From assembly GCA_913055875.1 (NCBI GenBank), contig CAJXJY010000003.1, positions 62,001 to 126,000 on the forward strand: a stretch of 64,000 bases of DNA, given 5' to 3'. Origin of the DNA: an uncultured Altererythrobacter sp. (GTDB lineage Bacteria; Pseudomonadota; Alphaproteobacteria; Sphingomonadales; Sphingomonadaceae). Made by a program: the position numbers and the translations under genes. The notes under the pieces were generated by a model. The model was not told the DNA's origin, did not search any database, and was given only the letters and a program-made list of their open reading frames with translations. Shown piece by piece: positions 26,285 to 35,559 of this stretch (its first letter is position 1; each line of letters opens with the position of its first letter).

Positions 26285-27301
26285 ATGACCAAGCTTGTAA
26301 TCCAGATACCGTGCCTCGACGAAGCCGGGACGCTGGCCGACACGCTGCGCGCGCTGCCGCGCAGCATCGAGGGTATCGACACGATCGAATATCTCGTCAT
26401 CGACGACGGCAGCAGCGACGATACCGCGGGCGTCGCACGGCGCTGGGGCGTGCATCATATCGTGCGGCACCGGCGCAATCGCGGCCTCGCCGAGGCGTTC
26501 CGCAGCGGCATCGACGCGGCGCTCGCCGCCGGGGCCGACATCATTGTCAACACCGACGCCGACGGACAATATGCCGGCGAGGACGTCGCCACCATCGTCG
26601 CGCCGGTGCTGGCGGGCGAGGCGGACATCGTCATCGGCGACCGCGGGGTCGCCGACAACGCGCATTTCGGACCGGTCAAGCGGCTGCTCCAGCGCTTCGG
26701 CAGCGCGGTGGTGCGCAATTTCTCCGGCACCACGATCGCCGATGCGGTGAGCGGCTTCCGCGCGATCAGCCGCGAAGCAGCGCAGCGGATCAACATCACC
26801 ACCGATTTCAGCTACACCACCGACATGCTGATCCAGGCCGGCCGCAAACGGCTGGCCATCATGTCGGTCCCGGTGCGCACCAACGAGACCACCCGCCCTT
26901 CCCGCCTGTTCAAGTCGATCCCGCGTTTCATCATGCAGACCGGGCTGACCATCACCCGCGCCTATACCACGCACAACGCGCTGCGCGTGTTCGTCGGCAT
27001 CGGCAGCACGGTGGCGCTTGTCGGCATGCTGCCGATCCTGCGCTGGCTGTGGTTCTGGGCCGGGGGCGACGGCGGCGGGCATATCCAGTCGCTCGTGCTC
27101 GGCGGCGCGCTGCTGATCCTCGGCGCGCTGGTCGCGACGATGGGCGTGCTCGCCGACCTGATCGGCACCAACCGGCGGCTGCTCGAGGCGAACCTGCTAC
27201 GCACGCGCAGGCTGGAGGAGAAACTCGACCGGCTGGCGCAACAGCCCGAGCAGGGCCGGACGGAAGCAGACGTCGTGCCGCCCCGGGCCTCGCGCGCATG
27301 A
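26285..27301 (+). CDS. Family 2 glycosyltransferase (polyprenyl-phosphate type)
   Basis: A 338-residue GT2 enzyme like dolichyl/undecaprenyl-phosphate sugar synthases. The N-terminal GT-A fold shows IPCLDEAGTL, VIDDGSSDDT and the metal site NTDADGQY, then ADAVSGFRAISREAA. Two C-terminal membrane segments (FVGIGSTVALVGMLPILRWL; LVLGGALLILGALVATMGV) anchor it. ATG 26285 follows AGGGG by 7 nt. It leads a four-gene operon; its stop overlaps the next start (ATGA). It probably loads a sugar on a lipid carrier used by the next gene. Confidence 0.9.
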   Translation: MTKLVIQIPCLDEAGTLADTLRALPRSIEGIDTIEYLVIDDGSSDDTAGVARRWGVHHIVRHRRNRGLAEAFRSGIDAALAAGADIIVNTDADGQYAGEDVATIVAPVLAGEADIVIGDRGVADNAHFGPVKRLLQRFGSAVVRNFSGTTIADAVSGFRAISREAAQRINITTDFSYTTDMLIQAGRKRLAIMSVPVRTNETTRPSRLFKSIPRFIMQTGLTITRAYTTHNALRVFVGIGSTVALVGMLPILRWLWFWAGGDGGGHIQSLVLGGALLILGALVATMGVLADLIGTNRRLLEANLLRTRRLEEKLDRLAQQPEQGRTEADVVPPRASRA

Positions 27302-28980
27302 CCGCCGCAGCTCCGGCCATCGCCCCGGCGAAAGCGCGTATCCTGCAGGCGCTGCCCGACAAGGCATCGGAGAAATGGGCCGTCGCCGGCCTCTTTGCGG
27401 TCATCGCACTGCAATTCACCCAGGTCTTCCGCCGCTCGATCAACTGGGACGAATTCTGGCACTACAGCCAGATCCACCAATTGCATGCAGGCGTCCTCGC
27501 CAAGCCGTTGCAGACGCTGCATACGCGGCTCTACAGCTGGGTGACCGATCTCCCGGGCACCGGGGTCGATCATATCGTCGTCATCCGCCTGTTCATGTTC
27601 GGCTGCGAGATGATCGCGGTGGCAGGCATCATCGGGCTCGCCTCGCGCTTCGCCGGGCGCACCGCGGCGATCCTTGCAGCGCTCGCCTACCTCTCCTTCC
27701 CCTACGTGTTCCAGCACGGCTATTCGTTCCGCTTCGACCCGCCCGCAGCGGCACTGATGACGAGCACGCTGTGGCTGCTGTCGCGCTCGTCGCTGCGCTG
27801 GCCCGCGATCGTGCTCGGCGGAGCGATGATCGGGACCGCGGCAATGGTCACCATCAAGATCGTGCTGCTCGCCCCGGCCTTCGCCGGGGTCGTGTGGCTG
27901 CGCTGGAACGAGCAGGGCCGCAGCTTCGCCTATGTCGCGCGCCTCGCGGCGATGGGAGCGGTTGCGCTGGCCGTCTTCGCGGCAATCTTCGCGCTCCACT
28001 CGCAGGGGCTGGCAGGCGACAATGCCGACCAGGCGCGGGCGATAATCGGCGGCTCGGGCAGCCTGATGTTCCGGTGGGAGGTCAAGCCCTACTGGATGTT
28101 CGCAATTGCCGGCGCGATCATGGCGCCGCTGGTGACAGTGCTGATCGCGCTGTTCCCGCGCCGGGCGATGCGCGGCGCCTTCGCGCGCGACGAAAAGGTG
28201 GCACTGGTCGGCCTGTTCCTGCCGCTTACGACGCTGATCTTCTACCACAACACCGCGCCTTATTATTACGTCTTCATGCTGCCCACCGTGCTCGCCGCAA
28301 GCGCGATTTCGATGCCGTGGCTGACGGAGAAATTCGCGGTCGCCGGAACTGCCGCGCTGCTGGCGCTGTTCGCGCTGGTTTCGTGGGGCATCGAGGAAGA
28401 AAGCCCGATCACGAAACAGCGCATGCTGCTCGAAGTCGCCGACCGCGCCTTCCCGCCGGGCACGCATTATTTCGATTTCATGGGATTCCTCGGCTCGCAG
28501 CCCAAATCCAACCCGTTCATGACGACGGCGGTGATCAAGGGCTATCTCGAACAGGGCCGCCCGCTCCATCTCGAAGCGATGGCCAACCACCCTGTGCCGC
28601 TGCTGATCGACAACGATGTGATGTTCCAGCGCCTGCTGCACACGCGCGAGCCGATCGAAGGCATGCTCCTCGAGGAAGCGGCTGCGCTGCGCGACACCTA
28701 CATCCCGTTCTGGGGCCCCTACTGGCTGGCTGGCGAGGAATTCGCCGCAGGCGCCGCGCCGCGCGAATTCATCGTCAGGGTGCCTGGAACCTACACTGTG
28801 TACGACGCCCCGATCACGCTCGACGGCAGCCGCCTCGAACCGGGCGACACGGTTGCGCTCGAACGCGGCAGCTACACGGCCTCGACCGCCACCGGCGCGC
28901 ACGCGCGGCTGATCTGGGGCAGTCGCATCGCGGTTCCGGCCGAGACGCCTCCCGACCTGCCGCATTTCCAGAATTTCTGA
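27298..28980 (+). CDS. GT39-like multi-spanning membrane glycosyltransferase
   Basis: A 560-residue protein with about eleven membrane helices and a C-terminal soluble part, as in GT-C enzymes such as ArnT and protein mannosyltransferases. The first periplasmic loop has the acidic motif NWDEFWHYSQ, where GT-C enzymes keep catalytic acids. It would transfer a sugar from a polyprenyl-phosphate donor to an envelope target. The start overlaps the GT2 stop. The acceptor cannot be named. Confidence 0.8.
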   Translation: MTAAAPAIAPAKARILQALPDKASEKWAVAGLFAVIALQFTQVFRRSINWDEFWHYSQIHQLHAGVLAKPLQTLHTRLYSWVTDLPGTGVDHIVVIRLFMFGCEMIAVAGIIGLASRFAGRTAAILAALAYLSFPYVFQHGYSFRFDPPAAALMTSTLWLLSRSSLRWPAIVLGGAMIGTAAMVTIKIVLLAPAFAGVVWLRWNEQGRSFAYVARLAAMGAVALAVFAAIFALHSQGLAGDNADQARAIIGGSGSLMFRWEVKPYWMFAIAGAIMAPLVTVLIALFPRRAMRGAFARDEKVALVGLFLPLTTLIFYHNTAPYYYVFMLPTVLAASAISMPWLTEKFAVAGTAALLALFALVSWGIEEESPITKQRMLLEVADRAFPPGTHYFDFMGFLGSQPKSNPFMTTAVIKGYLEQGRPLHLEAMANHPVPLLIDNDVMFQRLLHTREPIEGMLLEEAAALRDTYIPFWGPYWLAGEEFAAGAAPREFIVRVPGTYTVYDAPITLDGSRLEPGDTVALERGSYTASTATGAHARLIWGSRIAVPAETPPDLPHFQNF

Positions 28981-28990
28981 GGGAGCGCGG

Positions 28991-29866
28991 ATGAGCCGGC
29001 TGATCGATCTCCTGCGCATAGTGCAAGCCAAGGCGCGTGCATGGCGCGGGCCGATCCTGGCGCTCGCCGCGACGTTCTTCCTCGGCGCGCTGTTCCTGTC
29101 GATGCGCCAGCTCGATATCGGGCCGGACGACGTCAGTCTGGTACCGCTGATAGTCCTGCTGCTGGTGCTCGTCCCACTGCAGAGCCTCTACAGCGCGCTC
29201 AATATCTCGGTGATGGGAATGGCGGCGAAAACGCCGATCCGCTTCTTCCCGGCGCTGCGGGTGAACGTCTATGCGCAGTTGGCCGAATTGCTGCCGATCC
29301 CGGGCGGCGCGCTCGTACGGGCCGGAGCGCTGGTCCAGGCGGGTGCCTCGCCGGGACGCAGCGCCGAGATCGTACTCGGCTTTTCGCTTTTGTGGATCGC
29401 CTGCGGCGCGGTCGGTGCGGGACTCGCGCTGGCGGGCGACCTGCCCGGCCAGGTCCTGTTGGCAGGCGGCCTACTGGCGGTGTTCGCTTGCACCGTCTGG
29501 ATCGCCAAGCGGCTCGGAACGGGTATCGCTGCCATCGCGCTCGGCCTTCGCGTGATCGGCCTCGCGCTGGTCGCAGCGCGCGTGCTCGCCTGCTTCGCCG
29601 CCATCGGCGTGCCGGTCGCAACACTGGCGGGCCTATGCTTCGCCTTCGCCAATATCCTCGGCAGCGCCGCGGCGCTGGTGCCCGCGGGGCTTGGTGTAAG
29701 CGAGGCGCTCGCCGCGCTGATGGCCAAGCCGGTAGGCGTGGCGCCCGCCGCCGCCTTCCTCGCCGCCGCGCTGTCGCGCTTCGCGGCGCTGCTGATCAAT
29801 TTCGTACTCGCCGGCGCACTTGCGTTCGCCCGGACGCGCCGCCCCTCGCTCCAGTCGCAGCCATGA
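28991..29866 (+). CDS. Flippase-like membrane protein (LPG synthase TM-region family)
   Basis: A 291-residue inner-membrane protein of about eight helices, related to the UPF0104/AglD-like membrane domain of lysylphosphatidylglycerol synthase. The motif AELLPIPGGALVRAGAL and the C-terminal LVPAGLGVSEALAALM fit the family pattern. Members often accompany glycosyltransferases that use lipid-linked sugars. It starts 11 bp after the previous stop with GAGGGAGCGCGG upstream, and overlaps the next gene. Confidence 0.75.
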   Translation: MSRLIDLLRIVQAKARAWRGPILALAATFFLGALFLSMRQLDIGPDDVSLVPLIVLLLVLVPLQSLYSALNISVMGMAAKTPIRFFPALRVNVYAQLAELLPIPGGALVRAGALVQAGASPGRSAEIVLGFSLLWIACGAVGAGLALAGDLPGQVLLAGGLLAVFACTVWIAKRLGTGIAAIALGLRVIGLALVAARVLACFAAIGVPVATLAGLCFAFANILGSAAALVPAGLGVSEALAALMAKPVGVAPAAAFLAAALSRFAALLINFVLAGALAFARTRRPSLQSQP

Positions 29867-30942
29867 CGGAACACCGCCCCATGCGCATCCTGTTCGAAGT
29901 GGTCCACCCGGCACACGTACTGTTCTTCTGCCATACGATGCGGCTGCTGCAGCAGCGCGGCGACGACATTCGCATCGTAAGCAGGCACAAGGACGTCACC
30001 ACCGACCTGCTCGACGAGCTGGGCTTCGAGCACATCCCGCTAACGCAGGCCGGCAAGGGCCTTGCCGGGCAGGCAGGCGAATTGCTTGTGCGCGACTGGA
30101 GGCTGCTGACGGTGGTGCGCGAATTCCGGCCCGACATTCTGGTCGGCAATGGCGGGGTGGCGATCTCGCATGTCGGCAAGCTTGCCGGCATCCCCAGCCT
30201 TTCGCTTTATGATGCCGACCGCGCACCGCTGCAGATGGCGCTGACGATCCCCTTCATCGACGAATGGCACGTGCCCGCACGCTGGAACGGCCCGATCGCC
30301 AAGGGTCGCACGCATCATTTCCCCGGCTGCAAGCAATACGCCTATCTCCATCCCGACCGCTTCGAGCCGGACGCCGAGGCGGCGCAGCGCGCGGGGTGGG
30401 ACCCGCAGCAGGACAATTTCCTCCTGCGCATCGTCGCCTGGCAGGCCAATCACGACCACGGCAGATCGGGTTTCAACACCGAACAGCGCGACGCGCTGGT
30501 GGCCGAGCTGCGCCAGCGCGGCCGGGTGCATATTTCGGCCGAAGGCGATCTTCCGCCCGAACTCGAGCCGCTGCGCTTTCGCGGCCGGGTGACCGATTTC
30601 CATCACCTGCTGGCCCACTGCCGGCTGTGCGTGAGCGAAAGCTGTACTGTGGCGAGCGAGGCGACCGCGCTCGCTGTGCCGACCCTGCTGCAGACCGAGT
30701 TCGATCTCGGCTACGTGACCGAGCAATTCGAGGCCGGCGTCTTCTTTCCGCTCGATCGCGATGCGGATTGCGCCGCGGCGATCGACGGCGTGCTCGCTCT
30801 GCCGCAGGACGAGATCGACCGCCGGATGCGCGCCTATGCCGCACGCCAGCTCGACCTCACCAGCTACACCATCGCCGCGATCGACCGGATGGTGGAGGAG
30901 CGGCGTGTACCATCCGCTGCAAGCGGTGCCGCGACGTGGTGA
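29863..30942 (+). CDS. DUF354-family GT-B-like protein
   Basis: A 359-residue protein of the DUF354 family, whose fold resembles the UDP-GlcNAc 2-epimerase/GT-B superfamily. Visible: ILFEVVHPAHVLFFCHTMRL, GNGGVAISHVGKLAGIPSLS and CVSESCTVASEATALAVP. DUF354 genes lie in surface polysaccharide and lipid-linked glycan clusters. The start overlaps the previous stop (ATGA), making it the fourth gene of the operon. The exact activity is unknown. Confidence 0.8.
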   Translation: MTEHRPMRILFEVVHPAHVLFFCHTMRLLQQRGDDIRIVSRHKDVTTDLLDELGFEHIPLTQAGKGLAGQAGELLVRDWRLLTVVREFRPDILVGNGGVAISHVGKLAGIPSLSLYDADRAPLQMALTIPFIDEWHVPARWNGPIAKGRTHHFPGCKQYAYLHPDRFEPDAEAAQRAGWDPQQDNFLLRIVAWQANHDHGRSGFNTEQRDALVAELRQRGRVHISAEGDLPPELEPLRFRGRVTDFHHLLAHCRLCVSESCTVASEATALAVPTLLQTEFDLGYVTEQFEAGVFFPLDRDADCAAAIDGVLALPQDEIDRRMRAYAARQLDLTSYTIAAIDRMVEERRVPSAASGAATW

Positions 30943-31072
30943 CCGGCGCCGATTTCCAACCGCCAGCCTTAGGAAAAAAATAAGGTTTCCCAATTATTGA
31001 CCACTCTTCGGAAGGCCCCCTTCGCCATATCGCGCGATGCGGGTCGCGAACGTGAATTACGTGGGGGCGGTA

Positions 31073-32602
31073 ATGAGTGCATTCGGACGCAAGAACGGAC
31101 CGGGCGGGATGAAACCCGGCTCTCGTCCGCAGTTCGGTGTGGCCCGGCCGATGAAGGGCGGCGACAGCGCCAAGCCCTCCCAGCCCTCTTCGGGCGGAGA
31201 CCAGTTTCCCCCGCTGCCCGGCGATGGCGGCGGCGCTCCCAATACGCCCGACGCCGGCGCCCAGCCCAGGAAATCCGACGCCATGACCCGCCTCGCGGAC
31301 CGCGCCAACGCGGTTCACGAGACGCAGGAAGTCGGCGGCTTCGAAGCCAGCGTCCACAAGATCAAGGAACAAGTCCTCCCCCGCCTGCTCGAACGCGTCG
31401 ACCCCGAAGCGGCCGCCACGCTGACCAAGGAGGAACTCTCCGAAGAGTTCCGCCCGATCATCATGGAGGTGCTGGCCGAGCTCAAGATCACGCTCAACCG
31501 GCGCGAGCAGTTCGCGCTCGAAAAGGTGCTGATCGACGAGCTGCTCGGCTTCGGCCCGCTCGAGGAACTGCTCAACGACCCCGACGTCTCCGACATCATG
31601 GTCAACGGCCCCGACCAGACCTATATCGAGAAGAAGGGCAAGCTGGTCATGGCGGGCATCAAGTTCCGCGACGAGCAGCACCTGTTCCAGATCGCGCAGC
31701 GGATCGTCAACCAGGTCGGCCGCCGGGTCGACCAGACCACCCCGCTCGCCGACGCGCGCCTCAAGGACGGCAGCCGTGTGAACGTCATCGTTCCGCCGCT
31801 GAGCCTGCGCGGCACCGCGATCTCGATTCGTAAATTCTCCGAAAAGCCGATTACGCTCGACAACCTCAAGGAATGGGGTTCGATGAACGACAAGATGTGT
31901 ACCGCGCTGAAAATCGCGGGCGCATGCCGGATGAACGTCGTGATCTCGGGCGGCACCGGCTCGGGCAAGACCACCATGCTCAACTCGCTGTCGAAGATGA
32001 TCGACCCGGGCGAGCGCGTGCTGACGATCGAGGACGCGGCCGAACTTCGCCTGCAGCAGCCGCACTGGCTGCCGCTCGAAACGCGCCCGCCGAACCTCGA
32101 GGGCCAGGGCGCGATCACCATCGGCGACCTCGTCAAGAACGCGCTGCGCATGCGGCCCGACCGCATCATCCTGGGCGAGATTCGCGGCGCCGAATGCTTC
32201 GACCTCCTCGCCGCGATGAACACCGGCCACGACGGCTCGATGTGCACGCTCCACGCCAACAGCCCGCGCGAGTGCCTCGGCCGTATGGAAAACATGATCC
32301 TGATGGGCGACATCAAGATTCCGAAGGAAGCCATTTCGCGCCAGATCGCCGAATCGGTCGACCTGATCGTTCAGGTCAAGCGCCTGCGCGACGGTTCGCG
32401 CCGGACCACCAACGTCACCGAGGTGATCGGGATGGAAGGCGACGTGATCGTCACCCAGGAGCTGTTCAAGTTCGAATATCTCGACGAGAGCGAGGACGGC
32501 AAGATCCTCGGCGAGTTCCGCTCCTCCGGCCTGCGCCCCTACACGCTCGAGAAGGCCCGCCAATTCGGCTTCGACCAGGCCTATCTCGAGGCTTGCCTCT
32601 AA
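31073..32602 (+). CDS. cpaF: CpaF/TadA-type secretion ATPase
   Basis: The hexameric motor of Flp/Tad pilus assembly. The Walker A GGTGSGKTTMLNSL, Walker B-region ILGEIRGAECFDLLAAMNTG and His-box GSMCTLHANSPREC are intact. An N-terminal ~60-residue Pro/Gly-rich linker precedes the alpha-helical domain. ATG 31073 follows GTGGGGG, preferred over 31037. Length is 509 residues. No other tad/cpa genes occur in this window, so it is either split from its cluster or works with one elsewhere. Confidence 0.93.
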   Translation: MSAFGRKNGPGGMKPGSRPQFGVARPMKGGDSAKPSQPSSGGDQFPPLPGDGGGAPNTPDAGAQPRKSDAMTRLADRANAVHETQEVGGFEASVHKIKEQVLPRLLERVDPEAAATLTKEELSEEFRPIIMEVLAELKITLNRREQFALEKVLIDELLGFGPLEELLNDPDVSDIMVNGPDQTYIEKKGKLVMAGIKFRDEQHLFQIAQRIVNQVGRRVDQTTPLADARLKDGSRVNVIVPPLSLRGTAISIRKFSEKPITLDNLKEWGSMNDKMCTALKIAGACRMNVVISGGTGSGKTTMLNSLSKMIDPGERVLTIEDAAELRLQQPHWLPLETRPPNLEGQGAITIGDLVKNALRMRPDRIILGEIRGAECFDLLAAMNTGHDGSMCTLHANSPRECLGRMENMILMGDIKIPKEAISRQIAESVDLIVQVKRLRDGSRRTTNVTEVIGMEGDVIVTQELFKFEYLDESEDGKILGEFRSSGLRPYTLEKARQFGFDQAYLEACL

Positions 32603-32606
32603 CGCA

Positions 32607-32837
32607 TTACGGGGCCGCGAGGCCTTTCAGCGACAAGGCGATCAGCCCGGCGCCGATCATGGCGCTCGCGAGGAAGATCGCCCGCCACGGCATCCACCCC
32701 ACCCGGTCGATGGCCGCGCGCCTGGTGCGGCGGACATCCGCCAATCCCGCAATCGCGGCGATCGCGACGCAGGCGATACCCCACAGGCCGACGATCTCGG
32801 CCTCGCTGGCGAAAGTGAGAAAATGCGCGATTTCCAT
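32607..32837 (-). CDS. Small membrane protein of unknown function
   Basis: A 76-residue protein with two predicted membrane helices (EIVGLWGIACVAIAAIAGLA and AIFLASAMIGAGLIALSL) joined by a basic loop (VRRTRRAAIDRVGW). The open frame continues upstream to 32954 and beyond, but that overlaps the divergent entericidin gene, so the ATG at 32837 is the likelier start. I recognise no family. Confidence 0.5.
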   Translation of the reverse strand: MEIAHFLTFASEAEIVGLWGIACVAIAAIAGLADVRRTRRAAIDRVGWMPWRAIFLASAMIGAGLIALSLKGLAAP

Positions 32838-32952
32838 CTCGCGCCATATGGGAACCGCGCTGCCTCGCAGCAATCGCGCGATGCGCGGATAGGGAACCGA
32901 ACCCTGCCCCTGCCGTTCTATCGGCGACGTGAAGCCAACGAAGGAAGCTCTC

Positions 32953-33081
32953 ATGGCCAGGAAAATTCTGCTCGCTCTCGGTATCGCCGCCATTTCCCTG
33001 ACGACCGCCGCCTGCAACACCGTCAAGGGTGTCGGCCGCGACATCGAATCGGTCGGGGAAGCGGGTGACGACGTCACCTGA
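32953..33081 (+). CDS. Entericidin A/B family lipoprotein
   Basis: A 42-residue lipoprotein: signal peptide MARKILLALGIAAISLTTAA, lipobox Cys21 (TAAC), then NTVKGVGRDIESVGEAGDDV. This is the entericidin pattern, small envelope lipoproteins of a possible toxin/antidote or stress role. AAGGAAG lies 6 nt before the ATG. Confidence 0.88.
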   Translation: MARKILLALGIAAISLTTAACNTVKGVGRDIESVGEAGDDVT

Positions 33082-33113
33082 CCGGCCAGGCATGGCCCCT
33101 TGTGGTCGCACGC

Positions 33114-33137
33114 GCCCGCCGAAGCGATTCGGCGGGC
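33114..33137. terminator. Strong hairpin between convergent genes
   Basis: A 10-bp perfect stem (GCCCGCCGAA / TTCGGCGGGC) with a GCGA loop lies between the entericidin stop and the DUF938 stop. It has no T-run, so it is a possible bidirectional terminator only. Confidence 0.5.
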
Positions 33138-33141
33138 GTCG

Positions 33142-33741
33142 TCATGACGGGGTCTTGCGATAGACCAGCGTAAGGTTGTTGGCCGGCATCGCGTATCGCA
33201 CCGTGCGCGCGAACCCCGACCGCACCGCCAGACCATCGAGCCGCGATAGGTTGCGTAGCCCCCAGTCGCCATTGCGCGCCCTCAGGCTCGCGTCGAAATC
33301 GAGATTCGATGCGACAGTCTCGACATCGTCTTCCAGATAGGGACCGTACAACACCAGCGGCGCGCCTTCGCCAAGTATGCGCCCGGCGCCCGAGAACAGT
33401 CCTTCGGTTGCGGCCCACGGGCTGATATGGACCATGTTGATACAAAGGATGGCGGCCGCCTCCGCCACCGGCCATCGCGGATCGCGCGCGTCCAGCCTTA
33501 CGGGAGGGGCAAGGTTCGCGAGACCGGCATCCTTCGCCCATGCCGCGATCGAATTCAGCGCATCGGCGTCCGGATCGCTCGGCTGCCAGCGCAGGTTCGG
33601 AAAGCGCCGCGCGAAAAACACCGCGTGCTGTCCGGTACCGCTGGCGATTTCGAGCACGTTTCCGTGCCGGGGCAGTTCCGGCGCGAGGACTTCGGCGATG
33701 GGGCCGCTATTGCGCTCGGTTGCAGCGGCATGTCTTTTCAT
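33142..33741 (-). CDS. DUF938 methyltransferase-like protein
   Basis: A 199-residue SAM-dependent methyltransferase-like protein of the DUF938 family. Class I motifs are visible: VLEIASGTGQHAVFFA (motif I), WQPSDPDADAL and ILCINMVHISPW. The substrate of the family is not known to me. The ATG follows GGGGAGACC. It converges with the entericidin gene. Confidence 0.85.
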   Translation of the reverse strand: MKRHAAATERNSGPIAEVLAPELPRHGNVLEIASGTGQHAVFFARRFPNLRWQPSDPDADALNSIAAWAKDAGLANLAPPVRLDARDPRWPVAEAAAILCINMVHISPWAATEGLFSGAGRILGEGAPLVLYGPYLEDDVETVASNLDFDASLRARNGDWGLRNLSRLDGLAVRSGFARTVRYAMPANNLTLVYRKTPS

Positions 33742-33857
33742 GGTCTCCCCTTTTCATTCATCCACTGGATTTGTGCGTTCGTCTATGGTCTCTTTACGTT
33801 ACCCGCCGCAAATCCAATGGCGCCCCCGGATCGACGCAAATCGCAGGAAATTCAACA

Positions 33858-35069
33858 ATGTCGAAAACGCACCTCTTTTCCGCTCTGGCTGTTTGCGTGG
33901 CCGCACCGGCCGTTGCCCAGGACCAAAACGATGGCGAGCAGGACCGGGCCGAAATCGTCGTGACCGGCAAGTCGCTGGAAGAAACCGGGCGGGCGCTGGA
34001 GGAATGCCTGGCGCGCGGATGCCCGCCGGAAGAGGACATACGGCTGACGCTCGAACACGCCGAGAACCAGTTCCTGTCGGGCGAATACAGGGACAGCGGC
34101 AAGACCCTGCGCAAATCGATCGGCCGCAACAAGAAATACGACGAGGAGCTGCCATTGCCCGTCTCCGACCTGCACCGCGCCTATGCGCGGGTATCGGAGC
34201 ACGAAGGCGAAGCGAAGGACTTCCAGCTCGCGACGCTCGACATGCGCGACATTCTCGAGGACGGGCTGGGCGAGGACCACTGGCGCACGCTCGTCGCCGA
34301 GATCGCGGTCGGCGACAGCCGCGCGAAGCTGGGCCAGCCCGACGATGCCGAGGACATCTACAAGCGGGTCGAGCGGCATGCCGTCGAGATCGGTCAGCCG
34401 CGCGTTGCGATGTATGCGCGCATGCGGCAGGCGCTGCTGCTGCAATCGCGCTACGACGCCACCAAGCAGACGCACTGGCGCACGGACATGGTCGAGCGGC
34501 TGGAGGACATCCGCGACAATCCGCTGCCCGGCGGCGAGGAGTTCGTCCTGATGGCCGAAGTCATGCTCGCGAAACTCGACCGCAAGGACGGAGACGCCAG
34601 TTCGACCGAGGCGCTGATCCAGCGCTTCGCCGAGCGCGGCGGGGTGGACCGGCCGGTGCTGCTGTCGAGCGCCCCGCTCTATACCAACGAGGATCTCGAC
34701 CGCGAATCGCAGCGCGCCAGCAGCGCGACCGCGCGCCTCTCCACGAGGTCGCGCAACACAGCCCAATGGGCCGATCTGGGCTTCTGGATCGATCCCGACG
34801 GGCGCGTGACCGATCTCGAAGTGCTACGCGCGCAGGGCGACACGGACTGGCTCAAGCAGGTCGCCCGGCACATCAACAGCCGCCGTTACGCACCGCTCAA
34901 GCAGGACGGGTCGACGCCCGGCTTCTACATGATCGAGCGCTACACCTATACCGCCCGCTTCGCCGACCAGACCACCGGCACGCGGATGCGCAAGCGCGAG
35001 CCGGTGATGCGGATCGAGCGGCTCGACATTACCCCCGACAACTACTCGCAGCCGGTCGAGACGGGCTGA
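33858..35069 (+). CDS. Secreted protein with TPR-like helices and a TonB-like C-terminus
   Basis: A 403-residue protein with signal peptide (FSALAVCVAAPAVAQ), then acidic helices carrying TPR-like repeats (NQFLSGEYRDSGKTLRKSI; LGQPDDAEDIYKRVERHA). The C-terminal ~90 residues (GFWIDPDGRVTDLEVLRAQG, RRYAPL) resemble the TonB C-terminal fold. Cys residues (ECLARGCPPEE) may form a disulfide. It is likely periplasmic. CAGGAA lies 9 nt before the ATG. The function is unknown; similar proteins are frequent in sphingomonads. Confidence 0.7.
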   Translation: MSKTHLFSALAVCVAAPAVAQDQNDGEQDRAEIVVTGKSLEETGRALEECLARGCPPEEDIRLTLEHAENQFLSGEYRDSGKTLRKSIGRNKKYDEELPLPVSDLHRAYARVSEHEGEAKDFQLATLDMRDILEDGLGEDHWRTLVAEIAVGDSRAKLGQPDDAEDIYKRVERHAVEIGQPRVAMYARMRQALLLQSRYDATKQTHWRTDMVERLEDIRDNPLPGGEEFVLMAEVMLAKLDRKDGDASSTEALIQRFAERGGVDRPVLLSSAPLYTNEDLDRESQRASSATARLSTRSRNTAQWADLGFWIDPDGRVTDLEVLRAQGDTDWLKQVARHINSRRYAPLKQDGSTPGFYMIERYTYTARFADQTTGTRMRKREPVMRIERLDITPDNYSQPVETG

Positions 35070-35106
35070 GCCGCCCGACTCGTCGGGAAACCTGGCGACG
35101 TGCCGG

Positions 35107-35559
35107 TCAGGTCCAGCGCCCGGCCGCCCGCGCGCGGCGCTCGCGCACGATCAGCCACACGAACAGGCCGACCGGGCCGGCCATGAATGTCGCCAGCAGG
35201 ATCGGGGCCTGGAGCCAGCGCGAAAAACCCTTCGCGTCGGCATCGCGCGCGATCCACAGGCCGACGAACAGGTCGAAGGCGAGATAGTGCACCCAGCCGA
35301 TCGTGGTCCCGCCCTGCGAGGCGAAGATCGACCGGACGCCCTCCAGGGTAAGGAAATTCACCGCCGCATCGGCCGGGCCGACAGGGTCGAAGAACCCGCC
35401 GAGCAGCCCGGCGATCCCCACCGTATAGACCATGCACAGCAGGCCGATGCCGCAATACAGCACCAGCGCGAGCGGCAGCGGCTTGCGCGGCAGCAGGATC
35501 AGTATCAGCCACGCCGCCATCGCCCACAGATTGGCGATCGAGAACACCGTTTCCCACAT
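35107..35559 (-). CDS. ABA4-like membrane protein (DUF4281)
   Basis: A 150-residue inner-membrane protein with four helices. The stretches NLWAMAAWLILILLPRKPL and WVHYLAFDLFVGLWIARDA match the ABA4-like family (named from the plant neoxanthin gene; role in bacteria unknown). Its ATG overlaps the upstream symporter stop (TAATG), with AAGGGAGAAGGG before it, so the two are co-translated. Confidence 0.8.
   Translation of the reverse strand: MWETVFSIANLWAMAAWLILILLPRKPLPLALVLYCGIGLLCMVYTVGIAGLLGGFFDPVGPADAAVNFLTLEGVRSIFASQGGTTIGWVHYLAFDLFVGLWIARDADAKGFSRWLQAPILLATFMAGPVGLFVWLIVRERRARAAGRWT

Noticed and set aside
26152-27297. An N-terminal half for the GT39-like protein
   Set aside because: This part is an out-of-frame reading of the GT2 gene; the ATG at 27298 coupled to the GT2 stop gives a normal GT-C protein.
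31073-32602. A Tad pilus locus
   Set aside because: Only cpaF is present; no other tad/cpa gene lies on either side within the window.
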